Assembly (NCBI RefSeq): GCF_021725675.1
Contig: NZ_JAKJPO010000001.1
Span: 930,001-994,000, forward strand
Direction: 5' to 3'
DNA from: Marilutibacter chinensis
GTDB taxonomy: Bacteria > Pseudomonadota > Gammaproteobacteria > Xanthomonadales > Xanthomonadaceae
DNA length: 64,000 bases
Positions within the stretch are counted from its first letter, which is position 1; every line of letters begins with the position of its first letter. The translations under genes were made by a program, and so were the position numbers. This document shows, one piece after another, positions 27,215-35,224 of the stretch. Below the pieces are notes generated by a model, which saw only the letters and a program-made list of their open reading frames with translations, searched no databases and was not told where the DNA came from.

Positions 27215-27266
27215 GGTTGTAAAGGCGAATTGCCGGACGTCAAGCGAATGGCAAACATGCCAGGGA

Positions 27267-27353
27267 TGGTGGGTCAGGTAGGACTTGAACCTACAAGGGA
27301 CATTGCCATCAGTTTTACAGACTGCCCCGGCTGCATTACCGGACTACTGACCC
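27267..27353 (-). tRNA. element-encoded tRNA-Tyr (anticodon GTA)
   Basis: The minus strand folds as an 87-nt class II tRNA. The acceptor stem is GGGTCAG with CTGACCC. The anticodon loop is CTGTAAA (anticodon GTA), and a long variable arm follows. The T arm GTAGG-TTCAAGT-CCTAC is perfect, and A plus an encoded CCA end at 27267. The lowest base pair of the anticodon stem is a G-A mismatch. The long variable arm and GTA anticodon fit bacterial tRNA-Tyr. It lies between element genes, not at its edge. Confidence 0.85.
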
Positions 27354-27382
27354 TTATGAAGCTCCGCGGTTCTGCGCGATGA

Positions 27383-27526
27383 TCAACCTGGGATGGGTGC
27401 CAAGATCGTCCAGACAAGCACCGTGATGACCCAGAGAGGGTGAAGCCAGAACATGAACTCGTCCCCATCGAACCGGCGGAGGCTCCGCCGGAGGTAGATG
27501 CGACAACGCCGGTAAGAAGCATTCAT
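27383..27526 (-). CDS. small single-pass membrane protein
   Basis: This 47-aa frame starts at an ATG that overlaps the stop of the preceding small gene (TGATG), so translation is probably coupled. It has a basic N-terminal half (RRCRIYLRRSLRRF) and a hydrophobic C-terminal half FMFWLHPLWVITVLVWTILA, fitting one membrane helix with the N-terminus inside. No family is recognised. Such tandem small membrane proteins could act as holin-like or toxin-type peptides, but this is speculation. Confidence 0.55.
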   Translation of the reverse strand: MNASYRRCRIYLRRSLRRFDGDEFMFWLHPLWVITVLVWTILAPIPG

Positions 27527-27723
27527 CAGCTAAGTGAGCATCGGGACAGAATTGCGCAGACAGCAGTGGCCACCGCGATCATGAGGACCACCTTGAACAG
27601 CACGGGCACGGCGAGCGGATAGAAGGTGAAGGCTGCGGCGAAGGCTGCGATGAGCACGAAGGCGGTCACCACCAGCGGAACCAGGTGGGCGAAGGCAAAA
27701 TCTTTGAGGGCTTCAATCAACAT
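27526..27723 (-). CDS. small two-helix membrane protein
   Basis: This 65-aa protein is almost wholly hydrophobic, with two predicted membrane helices (LVPLVVTAFVLIAAFAAAF and VLFKVVLMIAVATAVCAIL). A clear AAGGAGACC ribosome site precedes its ATG, and a promoter of the element type with its operator repeat lies upstream. It is first in a two-gene unit with the 47-aa protein. Its function is unknown. Confidence 0.75.
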   Translation of the reverse strand: MLIEALKDFAFAHLVPLVVTAFVLIAAFAAAFTFYPLAVPVLFKVVLMIAVATAVCAILSRCSLS

Positions 27724-27747
27724 GTCGGTCTCCTTGGTGATATTTAT

Positions 27748-27806
27748 GGGTAGGTCGGTCTACTCTTTTTACACCTTCAGGTAACCACACCAGAACTGGG
27801 TGTCAA
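27748..27806 (-). promoter_or_regulatory. element-type promoter with operator
   Basis: Read on the minus strand: TTGACA (27806-27801), 16 bp, TTACCT (27784-27779), then GAGTAG-ACCGAC-CTACCC (27765-27748). This is the best -35 match of the promoter family in this element. Confidence 0.65.
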
Positions 27807-27816
27807 GTCGCAAAAA

Positions 27817-27848
27817 TGCCCGATTCTGTGAAGAACCGGGCAGTTTTT
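27817..27848. terminator. bidirectional terminator
   Basis: TGCCCG...CGGGCA with an inner TTCT/AGAA pairing forms a hairpin at 27817-27842, with AAAAA before and TTTTT at 27844-27848. It ends the minus-strand unit coming from 28442. Confidence 0.85.
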
Positions 27849-27869
27849 GATACTCGTTGAGGCTTTTTC

Positions 27870-28442
27870 TTAGCGAGACTGACCGTATCGTTGACGCTCT
27901 GCTTCGCGGGCACGTTGCCGCTCAACCGACTCTTGCTTCTCGGCGTCCATGAAAGCCTCCCATTGCCCCCTTCCCTGCGACTGATGCTGGGTATGGGACT
28001 GGCCCTGAGACGTCCTCTGCGACCGCCAATCAGAAACCGATTGGGGAACCCATGATTGAGCAGCTTCGTTCTGAGCGGACTGGATGTGTTCCTCCTTTGC
28101 CTGAGCCGTCGTCGCAATCTGGCTCGGCAGCTCCTCCTTTCCCAGGCGTTTTGCTCCTTCATCGGCTTGCTTCAGCTCGCGGTCTTGAAGGGCTTCCTTG
28201 AATTGCTTCTTCTCCTCGGGAGATGCCGCGGCATAAGCTTCGTTCCGCTGCATCGTGGTGTCTTCGATGGTCTTGCTCAGTCCGCTGACCTTCTCCTCCC
28301 ATGCAGAGCGCTCTTCCTTGTGAAAGCGATTGGGACGCCCCTGGAGGCGGAGTTCGTCCCGCTGGTCGCGGAGCGTAGTGAGTTGAAGGTCAAGGTCCAT
28401 CAGGCGAGAGCCGGAACGTGGGGTGGTTGACTGTTCTTGCAT
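27870..28442 (-). CDS. charged coiled-coil protein, unknown
   Basis: This 190-aa protein is highly charged and rich in Gln, Glu and Arg. Likely helices or coiled coils run over about residues 15-115 (LDLQLTTLRDQRDELRLQ). The tail QSQGRGQ...ERQRAREAERQRYGQSR is low in complexity. It has no signal peptide or membrane helix, so it is probably cytoplasmic. It follows the large ATPase gene on the same strand but has its own element-type promoter at 28505. I do not recognise a family. Confidence 0.7.
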   Translation of the reverse strand: MQEQSTTPRSGSRLMDLDLQLTTLRDQRDELRLQGRPNRFHKEERSAWEEKVSGLSKTIEDTTMQRNEAYAAASPEEKKQFKEALQDRELKQADEGAKRLGKEELPSQIATTAQAKEEHIQSAQNEAAQSWVPQSVSDWRSQRTSQGQSHTQHQSQGRGQWEAFMDAEKQESVERQRAREAERQRYGQSR

Positions 28443-28477
28443 GGTTGTTCTCCGTGGTGGGGAAAGGGATAGTTTTC

Positions 28478-28505
28478 AGATTGAAGACGGATCGGAAATG
28501 CGCAA
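28478..28505 (-). promoter_or_regulatory. element-type promoter
   Basis: Minus strand TTGCGC (28505-28500), 16 bp, CAATCT (28483-28478), upstream of the coiled-coil gene. The -10 is weak. Confidence 0.4.
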
Positions 28506-28521
28506 GGGGGGAAGCAGCTGA

Positions 28522-31452
28522 TTAGGCTGCCTCCTCCACCTCCGGCTCGGCGGGCGGGACCATGTCCTGGAATGCTCCAGGCTTGGACACCTTGATGAGA
28601 TCCACGCGGCGAACCCCTGCGCGATTGAAGTAAGCGATGGCGTCGCCCTTCCCAGCCAAGAGGGAGCTAAATTCCTCCGGCTTGAACAACGGTTGGACTT
28701 CGCGCTTGCCGCCACTCGGAACCCGAACGACCTTGGACGTTTCAGCGTCAATCTCCGCCTGCGCCTTGGGACCGTGCCAGCGCATGGAAGAACCCGGTGG
28801 CTGATCCAGCGCCATCATCTGGCCTCCGCCCATCCGCTCGAAGTGACTCATGAACACCGCGTTGGGGTGATTGAGATCGTTCAGAGGCGAATTGAGCAGA
28901 TTGGAGAAGCCTGCCTCGTAGTCCAAGCCCGTCGTGGGGGATTCGAACGTCGTGAGCAGTGCCGACCCCAAGCGTTCAGCCATGAGCGCGTAGGTCTCGT
29001 TCGTTGACCGGTAGCACATGATTGACAGGAATGAGTAGACAAACTGCCGCGCTGACCACACGTCCTTGAACTTCGCCACAAGGCCTTCATAGTTCTGTGT
29101 GGCGTAGACGCATGCCATGCCCAGGCTGCGTGCGATTGGCAACAGGTCGCGCTCCACCTTGCTCACGATGAGTTGGCATTCGTCTTTCAGGTCCCACATG
29201 GGCCGCTGGCCTTCTGCTTTCCACACGGCGGGATCCACCAAGGCCCGCTTCTGGATACCGCTGTAAACCCGCTGGGTCACCAGTGCGCCGATCAACAGGC
29301 CAGCGTCGCCGTGGACAGCGGTGGGCAAGCACACCCCGACGTGCTTTCCATAAAGGGCAATGGAAACGTCCACCCCTTCCTCCGTTGAATGCCAAGGAAT
29401 GCCGTTGTTGTCCCGGAGGTGCTTGCCGCGAAGCAATACCCCCACCTTGGCACGCACGTTCAGCATGAAGCTGTTGCGGTGTTCCGGCTCCATGCCAGGC
29501 CACTTGTTCAGCAAGTAATCCAGTGATGCCGACAATAACGAACCAGGCATGCCAATGTCAGGATGGATGGAGTTGGGCTGGGTGGCCACACGGCTGCTGT
29601 AGTCCACTGCCAGCCCTGCATCTTGCGACAGCCCTTTGATTTCACCGGGGTCGAAGCCCAACCACAAAGCCAACTCCTGGAAGGCTGATCCAGCCACCCA
29701 CTCCTCGCCCACCTTTCGAGGCTCATTTGCCAACGACAGCAGCTTGTCCAACGTGGCCGGGGTCCAGAACCAGGCCCGATCCCGCTCTGCCTCATCGCTC
29801 CACCGAGACAAGCGATCGCTCAAGTCGGCCAGGGAAGCTTCGATCGACGACACGTCATCCCCATTGGCCATGGCGTCGGCGCGGCGGCAAGCCAGATCAT
29901 CGATGAGAACCTCCAGGCGTCGAGATTCCTGGATGGCGTGCTGGCGCATCGCCAGCTCGTGGTCCTTGAGCGCTTCATGGACGACAGTAACGTGGTCCAT
30001 GTAGTCCCGTGCGCCGCTCTCCCACACCGCGTTCTTATCGTTGCGGTCGAATTCGCCACTGACACTATTGATGGCAATGCAAAGCTGTTGGGCGTCCAAT
30101 CCTTGGAACGGTGCGAACCGGATGCCAGATTCGACAATGAGGTCCAACCATTTGCGCAACTCCCCAGCCAGCGCCATCTTGCCATCCGTGACCAACGTCC
30201 CGCCGTAACCGTAGAGACGGTGCTGCAAGAAGGCAGGAATTAGACCCGTCGAAGTCTTGCCGATGCCGCTCTCCCCGAAGAAGAGCAGATGCATCGTAAG
30301 GTCGAGCTCCGACAACACCATGGGCATCCCTGCATCGGGAGCCATGCCATAGTGCTTGCGGGTCAGCCAACCGGTGGCCTGGCCGAAGTTGATCAGTGGC
30401 GTCTTGTCCAAGAGCGCGGCTTCGGCCTGCTGAACGCGCGCACTCACGTGGGTGTTGGCCAGTGCGCCCTGAGTGCCCAGGTTGTATTTCTCGCCCTGCT
30501 GCCAGAGCTTGGCAGCACGCTCAAGAGCCTCCCTTTCGGTGTAAACCATCGGATACAACGACGCCAGGCCGAACCCCAGGAAAGCGCCCATGTCACCAGG
30601 GAGCACCAGGCAAATCGCACCGAGCACGGCTGCAGCCACTGTCCAGGCAACCATAGCTTTTGCACGCTCGGTGAAGCCCAGCCAAAATCCCTTGTGAACA
30701 TCAGTGAGGGATTGGACAGCGCAAACCGCCAATCCGATCGCACCAAACGCCATCACGGCCATGCCAGCAACTAGCATAGAAAGCGTGTTGCCCTTCACGT
30801 CTGGAACAAAGGATTGACCAGAGGCGAACAGCAATGGGAGCACGAAGGTCAGAACAAACGCCTTCAGCGTGGCGCCCAAGCCTTCGCCTTGCTTCAGAGT
30901 CACCAAGTAGGGAATGGTCAGCGCCATGGCTACCAGGGTCAGCAGAAGCCAGCCCCCACCGGCAGTAGCCGTCAGGAAGATGAAGGCCGCCAACGCCGGC
31001 AGCGCGCCGAACATGAAACTGGTGGCGGTGCTGTCGCCGCCTTTGCCTCGATCCTGTGCAAGGACCATGCTTTCGTAGCGACGACCGCTCTTGGTCATCA
31101 GATGGCGGGGCGTGGTATCTCGCAGATCGGCTGGCGTTTCTGGCCACCAAAAGGAGAAGCGCTCAAAGGCGGGACCTTGAATGGACTCCGGAACAATCCA
31201 GCGCTGGGTGTGCTCGTTGTAGACGGCCCCAAGGTCCTTGACGTCCTCCTTGTCTTCGTCGGTGATGACGTTGACCAGCTCTCGACTGGGAATTCGAGAG
31301 GACACATCAAAGCGACCGACAACCTCTTCATAAAGGTCTTCGGCTTCCTGGCGAATAGCTTCTGCGGCGTCCACCTGATGCCGCCAGCGTCCAGGAACCA
31401 CACGTCCGGCCAGTGACAACACATCAAAAACTGTAGGAATAGCAATGGTCAT
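28522..31452 (-). CDS. large membrane ATPase, second coupling-protein-like
   Basis: This 976-aa protein has an N-terminal segment resembling DUF5710 (LGAVYNEHTQRWIVPESIQG, near residue 75). About six membrane helices span residues 145-300, and a VirD4/TraG-like ATPase follows. Walker A is FFGESGIGKTSTGLIP, near residue 397. A long helical insertion precedes the LKDECQLIVSKVERDL Walker B-like region and CVYATQNYEGL, which fits the Q motif of coupling proteins. It probably powers transport at the inner membrane. It is not VirB4, because C-terminal VirB4 motifs are absent. It heads a cluster of membrane and periplasmic proteins (31.5-34.5 kb) that may be its partners. Confidence 0.7.
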   Translation of the reverse strand: MTIAIPTVFDVLSLAGRVVPGRWRHQVDAAEAIRQEAEDLYEEVVGRFDVSSRIPSRELVNVITDEDKEDVKDLGAVYNEHTQRWIVPESIQGPAFERFSFWWPETPADLRDTTPRHLMTKSGRRYESMVLAQDRGKGGDSTATSFMFGALPALAAFIFLTATAGGGWLLLTLVAMALTIPYLVTLKQGEGLGATLKAFVLTFVLPLLFASGQSFVPDVKGNTLSMLVAGMAVMAFGAIGLAVCAVQSLTDVHKGFWLGFTERAKAMVAWTVAAAVLGAICLVLPGDMGAFLGFGLASLYPMVYTEREALERAAKLWQQGEKYNLGTQGALANTHVSARVQQAEAALLDKTPLINFGQATGWLTRKHYGMAPDAGMPMVLSELDLTMHLLFFGESGIGKTSTGLIPAFLQHRLYGYGGTLVTDGKMALAGELRKWLDLIVESGIRFAPFQGLDAQQLCIAINSVSGEFDRNDKNAVWESGARDYMDHVTVVHEALKDHELAMRQHAIQESRRLEVLIDDLACRRADAMANGDDVSSIEASLADLSDRLSRWSDEAERDRAWFWTPATLDKLLSLANEPRKVGEEWVAGSAFQELALWLGFDPGEIKGLSQDAGLAVDYSSRVATQPNSIHPDIGMPGSLLSASLDYLLNKWPGMEPEHRNSFMLNVRAKVGVLLRGKHLRDNNGIPWHSTEEGVDVSIALYGKHVGVCLPTAVHGDAGLLIGALVTQRVYSGIQKRALVDPAVWKAEGQRPMWDLKDECQLIVSKVERDLLPIARSLGMACVYATQNYEGLVAKFKDVWSARQFVYSFLSIMCYRSTNETYALMAERLGSALLTTFESPTTGLDYEAGFSNLLNSPLNDLNHPNAVFMSHFERMGGGQMMALDQPPGSSMRWHGPKAQAEIDAETSKVVRVPSGGKREVQPLFKPEEFSSLLAGKGDAIAYFNRAGVRRVDLIKVSKPGAFQDMVPPAEPEVEEAA

Positions 31453-31462
31453 CGTGGCCTCC

Positions 31463-32038
31463 TTAGCGCGGGTTGTATTTGTTACAGGCTGCTGCCTGCT
31501 CGTTAGTGAAATCGCTCAGCCCTTGCGCAGCCGCTACGGTCAACTGCTGGCACTGAGTCAAACTCAACTCAAGAGGAGCTTTCTCCTTCTCCTTCTTCGC
31601 ACCACTAACAAGACCAGTTAAGGTGGAGATGAGGCTCGAAGCGGTTACCTTCTGGGATTCCGCTGGGCTCAACAGAGCGGCTTCGGACGACTCACTCTTG
31701 TTGGAAATCGCTGACGCCAGCGCCACGCAGGCCAGCGTGAAAGTTAGCAAAGCCAAAGAGACGCCCTTGCTGATGTGGGGTTGGCTGGCCACCCTGATCT
31801 GGGTGGCATTGAGCTGACCGAGCTGCCACTGTTTGCGACTTTCAGGCGTGGAGCAAACTGGAACCCGATCGGAAGGGATGTAGTAGTAACTGTCATATAC
31901 CCCAGCACCTACTTCGTCCCGCTCCAATCCAAGTTTGCTTGGCTCACCGAGGAAAAGCTTTCCATGGAGGTGAAGCCATCGGCTTCCGAAAGAAAGCTTG
32001 CGCTTCCGATACTGCTTGAAGAGTTGATCAAAGATCAT
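31463..32038 (-). CDS. membrane-anchored protein, unknown
   Basis: This 191-aa protein has a basic N-terminus (QYRKRKLSFGSRWLHLHGKL), one membrane helix near residues 90-110 (GVSLALLTFTLACVALASAI) and a C-terminal part of about 80 residues, probably periplasmic, with two cysteines. AAGGAGG precedes the ATG and an element-type promoter lies upstream. It ends 11 bp before the large ATPase gene, so both are probably in one operon. No family recognised. Confidence 0.72.
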   Translation of the reverse strand: MIFDQLFKQYRKRKLSFGSRWLHLHGKLFLGEPSKLGLERDEVGAGVYDSYYYIPSDRVPVCSTPESRKQWQLGQLNATQIRVASQPHISKGVSLALLTFTLACVALASAISNKSESSEAALLSPAESQKVTASSLISTLTGLVSGAKKEKEKAPLELSLTQCQQLTVAAAQGLSDFTNEQAAACNKYNPR

Positions 32039-32061
32039 GAGTGGGCCTCCTTAGAACTGAC

Positions 32062-32096
32062 CTACTCACGAATAGCGCATTTCCACCGATGCGCAA
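32062..32096 (-). promoter_or_regulatory. element-type promoter
   Basis: Minus strand TTGCGC (32096-32091), 16 bp, TATTCG (32074-32069), followed directly by TGAGTAGG. The stretch TATTCGTGAGT is identical to that in the promoter at 21158. Confidence 0.62.
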
Positions 32097-32104
32097 GGGG
32101 GGGA

Positions 32105-33316
32105 TCATTCGATCCCCGACTTCTTCGCCCAAGCATCCAAGTCCGCGTTGGCTTTCTGCTGCCAATCGCTCTTCGGTTCGGAAACCGGTGCTCTGACCTT
32201 CTTCGGCATCGTGGCTGGCGCACGCTGCGTTGACGGTTTGAGCTGGTCCTCTTTCCGCGCTGAGTCCGCCACCACGGGACCAACGACAGGCTCAGGCTTC
32301 TCAATCGTGGGTTCGGGCCTGGCCTGCTCTGAAAGCAAGGCTGGAGACGGCGCGATCACGGGGGCTTCCACCACCTCGGGCAGCTGCTCGGGAACCACCG
32401 GAGTGGCAACCGGTGCCACGGGAGCGGGAGCGCTCGGCGGCGGCTGGTCGTTCTTCTCTTGCAGGAAATAGATCGCCCCAGCGACCAATGCCACCGCCAC
32501 CACGCCGCCCACGACCCAAGGCCAACGAAAGCCGGGCATGGATTGCAATGACGCTTGCGGTATCTCTGGAGGAGTGCCGTCGGGTGAGTTGCTAGGCTCC
32601 TCAACAGCACCGAGAGCCAACTCGCTCTGCCCGATGGAAACGTCATAGGTCACCTGAGGCTCTACGAGAGCCTCTGCTGGTAAATCCGAAAGGGCATTCA
32701 ACTCCTGTGCCAATCCAGGCGCTTCCACGACCGGCTGTTGTTCAGTCAGGGCTGCGACAAGAACCGCTTCGCCCACCTCAACCGCATCAGCTTCGCCGGC
32801 AATGGCGGCTGGCTCATGGACGGACAACGCTTCGACCAAGTCCTCAGCTGCCATTTCCTCGAAAGGGGCTTTGTCCTCCATATCGTCGCCATTTACACGG
32901 ACATGGTCCTGAGCCATTCCGTCCGCCACGAGAGAACCCGCCGTATCGGTCTTCAAGAAATTGGGCACCACATCGACCTTGGCCGGCTGGACCGTCAGGG
33001 TGCTCGACTTGGCTTCTGTAGGCTTAAGTCGTTCCTCCGCGGTCTTTGACCTTTTCGCGTTCAGTTGTGCCTTGGCTTCCTTAGCTTTCTCCGCTGCAGC
33101 AGCAACGCCCTTGTGGGTCAACTCGGCGGCACGCTTCCCGATCACCCCGGCCCAGTGACCGGCAGTCTTCAAGGCTTCCTTGGTGTTGTCGGACACCACC
33201 TTGTTGTCCCCGAGGGGGGATACACCCAACGTGTCGTCACGGGTCGTCTGAAGCTCGCGTTTGCGTTGCTCACGAGCCCGGTCCCGCATGCGCCGTTGCT
33301 TTTCAATATCTGACAT
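32105..33316 (-). CDS. single-pass membrane protein with proline-rich periplasmic tail
   Basis: This 403-aa protein has a charged cytoplasmic part of about 265 residues, one membrane helix WPWVVGGVVAVALVAGAIYF, and a proline- and alanine-rich outer part (PPPSAPAPVAPVATP), then a short basic end. The layout recalls TonB or VirB10-type proteins that span the periplasm, but I see no conserved VirB10 or TonB C-terminal domain. It lies in the same-strand cluster with the large ATPase, which hints at a role in an envelope-spanning complex. Confidence 0.7.
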   Translation of the reverse strand: MSDIEKQRRMRDRAREQRKRELQTTRDDTLGVSPLGDNKVVSDNTKEALKTAGHWAGVIGKRAAELTHKGVAAAAEKAKEAKAQLNAKRSKTAEERLKPTEAKSSTLTVQPAKVDVVPNFLKTDTAGSLVADGMAQDHVRVNGDDMEDKAPFEEMAAEDLVEALSVHEPAAIAGEADAVEVGEAVLVAALTEQQPVVEAPGLAQELNALSDLPAEALVEPQVTYDVSIGQSELALGAVEEPSNSPDGTPPEIPQASLQSMPGFRWPWVVGGVVAVALVAGAIYFLQEKNDQPPPSAPAPVAPVATPVVPEQLPEVVEAPVIAPSPALLSEQARPEPTIEKPEPVVGPVVADSARKEDQLKPSTQRAPATMPKKVRAPVSEPKSDWQQKANADLDAWAKKSGIE

Positions 33317-33375
33317 AGCTTCCTCCGTGTTCGATGGGGGAGCCCGAGAGCCGATGGACCCTCGGGCCTCGGTTG

Positions 33376-34020
33376 TTACCGGACGTCCGGCACCGGCGTT
33401 ACGACGATCACGGGCTCACCGCTGCCGCAGCGGTCGTCCACGGTCACCTTCGACAGCGCACCGCGTTTGGCCAGCTCAACGATGGGCACCTGGCAGGCGG
33501 CCTTGTCGGCGCCTTGGAACACGACCGTGAGCCCGTTGGTCGACTTCGTCAGCAAGCCGGCGAACTTGTCCAGGAACGCCTGGGTTTCCTTGTCCAGCCG
33601 CTTCATGTCTTCGGGGCTGTAGTTCAAACGCAACGAATCCAGGAAGGCTTCCTGCTTGCCTTCGACGGTCTCGGTCTTCGTGACAACTTCGGCCTTCATG
33701 CCAGCGGCACGCGCGGCCTCAGCTGCCTCCTCGGCGTGCTCACGCTGCTGCTTCAGGTAAGAGGCCGTGGCGCCTACGGCCGCACCCGCGGCGCACGCGG
33801 CAATGGCTCGGTCCTTCTTGCCGGTCAGGTAGGCCAAGGCGCCACCGGCGACGCAGCCAAAACCGCCGGCCTTGAAGACGCGCTTCTTATCGGTCTTTGG
33901 CTTCGCCTCGGAGGAAGCGGCCTGCTCCGACGGGTTGGACTGAGCCAGTGCCTGCAGCGGCATTGCCATGGGCAGGCAGGCGATCAGGCAAAGGGTGATG
34001 GGGAGGGTGGAACGTTTCAT
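33376..34020 (-). CDS. exported protein with glycine-zipper region
   Basis: This 214-aa protein has a signal peptide ending at QALAQ. Residues 50-90 contain a glycine- and alanine-rich zipper (GGFGCVAGGALAYLTGKKDRA and AACAAGAAVGATASYL), a motif that often inserts in membranes. A helical part and a compact end with two cysteines follow (AACQVP and DDRCGSGEPVIVV). GGAGATCC precedes the ATG. The end resembles the form of OmpA-like or secretin-associated proteins only loosely. Function unknown; the neighbours suggest an envelope complex. Confidence 0.72.
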   Translation of the reverse strand: MKRSTLPITLCLIACLPMAMPLQALAQSNPSEQAASSEAKPKTDKKRVFKAGGFGCVAGGALAYLTGKKDRAIAACAAGAAVGATASYLKQQREHAEEAAEAARAAGMKAEVVTKTETVEGKQEAFLDSLRLNYSPEDMKRLDKETQAFLDKFAGLLTKSTNGLTVVFQGADKAACQVPIVELAKRGALSKVTVDDRCGSGEPVIVVTPVPDVR

Positions 34021-34053
34021 GGATGGATCTCCTAGTGGGGTTGGTGGGGGTGC

Positions 34054-34455
34054 TCAAACGTTGGGCTTGCTCACGGGAAGGCCCGCGCCACGCGTGGCGG
34101 GACTGCTTCTTGGAATGGCCGATGCGGTGCTCATCGACAAAAGGACATGGCGAAGCGCGTCTTCGTAGCGCTTAATGGCTTGGTCTTGCTCGGCCTTCAT
34201 CTCGTCGCGCAGCCGCTTCTGGTCTTCCTGGAGAGACCGGCGCAGGGTCGCGTTCTCCTCGCGGAGCTGATCGAGCAGAAACTCCAGGTGGGCGTTTGAG
34301 TTCTCCAGCGCCGCCGTCAAGGTGACGCTCGCGTTGTGCCGCTCCAGTGCATCGCGCATGTAAGCGCTGAACGCCACCCCGCTCTCGCGAGCGAGACGGC
34401 GAGCCAGCTTCAGTTGCTCGCGGTCGAGGTTTACGTTTTGACGAACGAACGCCAT
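34054..34455 (-). CDS. ribbon-helix-helix-like protein with coiled coil
   Basis: The protein is 133 aa. The first 45 residues (MAFVRQNVNLDREQLKLARR, then ESGVAFSAYMRDAL) look like a ribbon-helix-helix DNA-binding domain of the kind used by relaxosome accessory proteins and plasmid regulators. A coiled coil follows at residues 50-110. It sits beside a 700-bp non-coding region and close to transfer genes, so it could bind oriT or regulate the cluster. It has its own element-type promoter. Confidence 0.7.
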   Translation of the reverse strand: MAFVRQNVNLDREQLKLARRLARESGVAFSAYMRDALERHNASVTLTAALENSNAHLEFLLDQLREENATLRRSLQEDQKRLRDEMKAEQDQAIKRYEDALRHVLLSMSTASAIPRSSPATRGAGLPVSKPNV

Positions 34456-34487
34456 TGGTCGAGTGACTCCGTTTCGGGATTACTCCA

Positions 34488-34515
34488 CCGATACCTGGAA
34501 TCCGCGAGTTGGCAA
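34488..34515 (-). promoter_or_regulatory. element-type promoter
   Basis: Minus strand TTGCCA (34515-34510), 16 bp, TATCGG (34493-34488), upstream of the ribbon-helix-helix-like gene. Confidence 0.55.
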
Positions 34516-35224
34516 GGCCCCACCGCAGGAGCCTGAAAAGCAAGGGTGAAACGAGCTAACAACCGCCGACCTTGTCTCCTGACGCTTGTGACACGGTCGG
34601 GTCTTGATTGCATTGAGCTTTCGCCGTTCGTGACGCAGATTTTTGGCGCGAAGCGCACACCCACTTCAGTGCGTCATGTGTATGACGAGTCCAGGGCACC
34701 CTCCAGGCTTCTGCTTTGGTGCCTGGGCCGACACTGCTTCAACCGACGCGGAGCTGTTGCCGTTGCTTTTCGCCACCCCTTGCGATTCCCCAGTGCAGAG
34801 GTATTGGTAGTTCATCCCCAAACCGGTTCATCTCTTCCCACGTTCACGCCATGCCTTCCCAGACCCCACGCTCCCCCGCCCCTCTCGCCTTCCGTCGCCC
34901 CTCGCACGGAAAGCCAGTTGCGTTCGTTCGGCCACCCGTTTCTTCTCGCCGGCCAACCCTCGTCCGTGACCACCGCAACCCATCGGCGCCGCACTCGAAA
35001 ACCGTTGAGGCATTCGTTTTAGTCAAACCAGTTGGGGGACGCTGGATTCACGGTGCGGGTCGCTTTAGTCAAATGGGAGCAGTCACCCTCGCAAACCGAC
35101 TCGTGGCCCGAACTTCCGTGCGCCATTTCGTTTTAGTCAATCCGGTGAGGGGGCTGTTGAAGTGCTTGCGCCCCATCCATGACACCCCATTCCGGAGCGC
35201 TTGCCATTCGCTTGAGGCCACCCC
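34516..35224. other. 709-bp non-coding region, candidate oriT or control region
   Basis: No credible gene is found here. It contains CGTCAT-GTGT-ATGACG (34672-34687), a perfect 6-bp inverted repeat, close to an imperfect GCGCAC/GTGCGT repeat at about 34655-34675. Further right lie three copies of TTTAGTCAA. The region lies between a ribbon-helix-helix-like gene and cargo genes on opposite strands. Its length and repeats fit a transfer origin or a divergent control region. No nic site can be assigned by eye. Confidence 0.45.
35015..35151. repeat. three direct copies of TTTAGTCAA
   Basis: TTTAGTCAA occurs at 35018-35026, 35064-35072 and 35132-35140. The first and third copies share a longer context, TCGTTTTAGTCAA then A/T, CC and a G-rich tail. 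The same nonamer, inverted, is present in the 103-bp upstream modules at 46825 and 48567, and a one-base variant occurs at 39625. It may be a binding site for an element-encoded regulator. Confidence 0.6.

Noticed and set aside
34546..35022. Open frames of 60-170 aa in the non-coding region
   Set aside because: No ribosome site, shifting frames and odd composition (His, Pro, Arg). The region is treated as non-coding.
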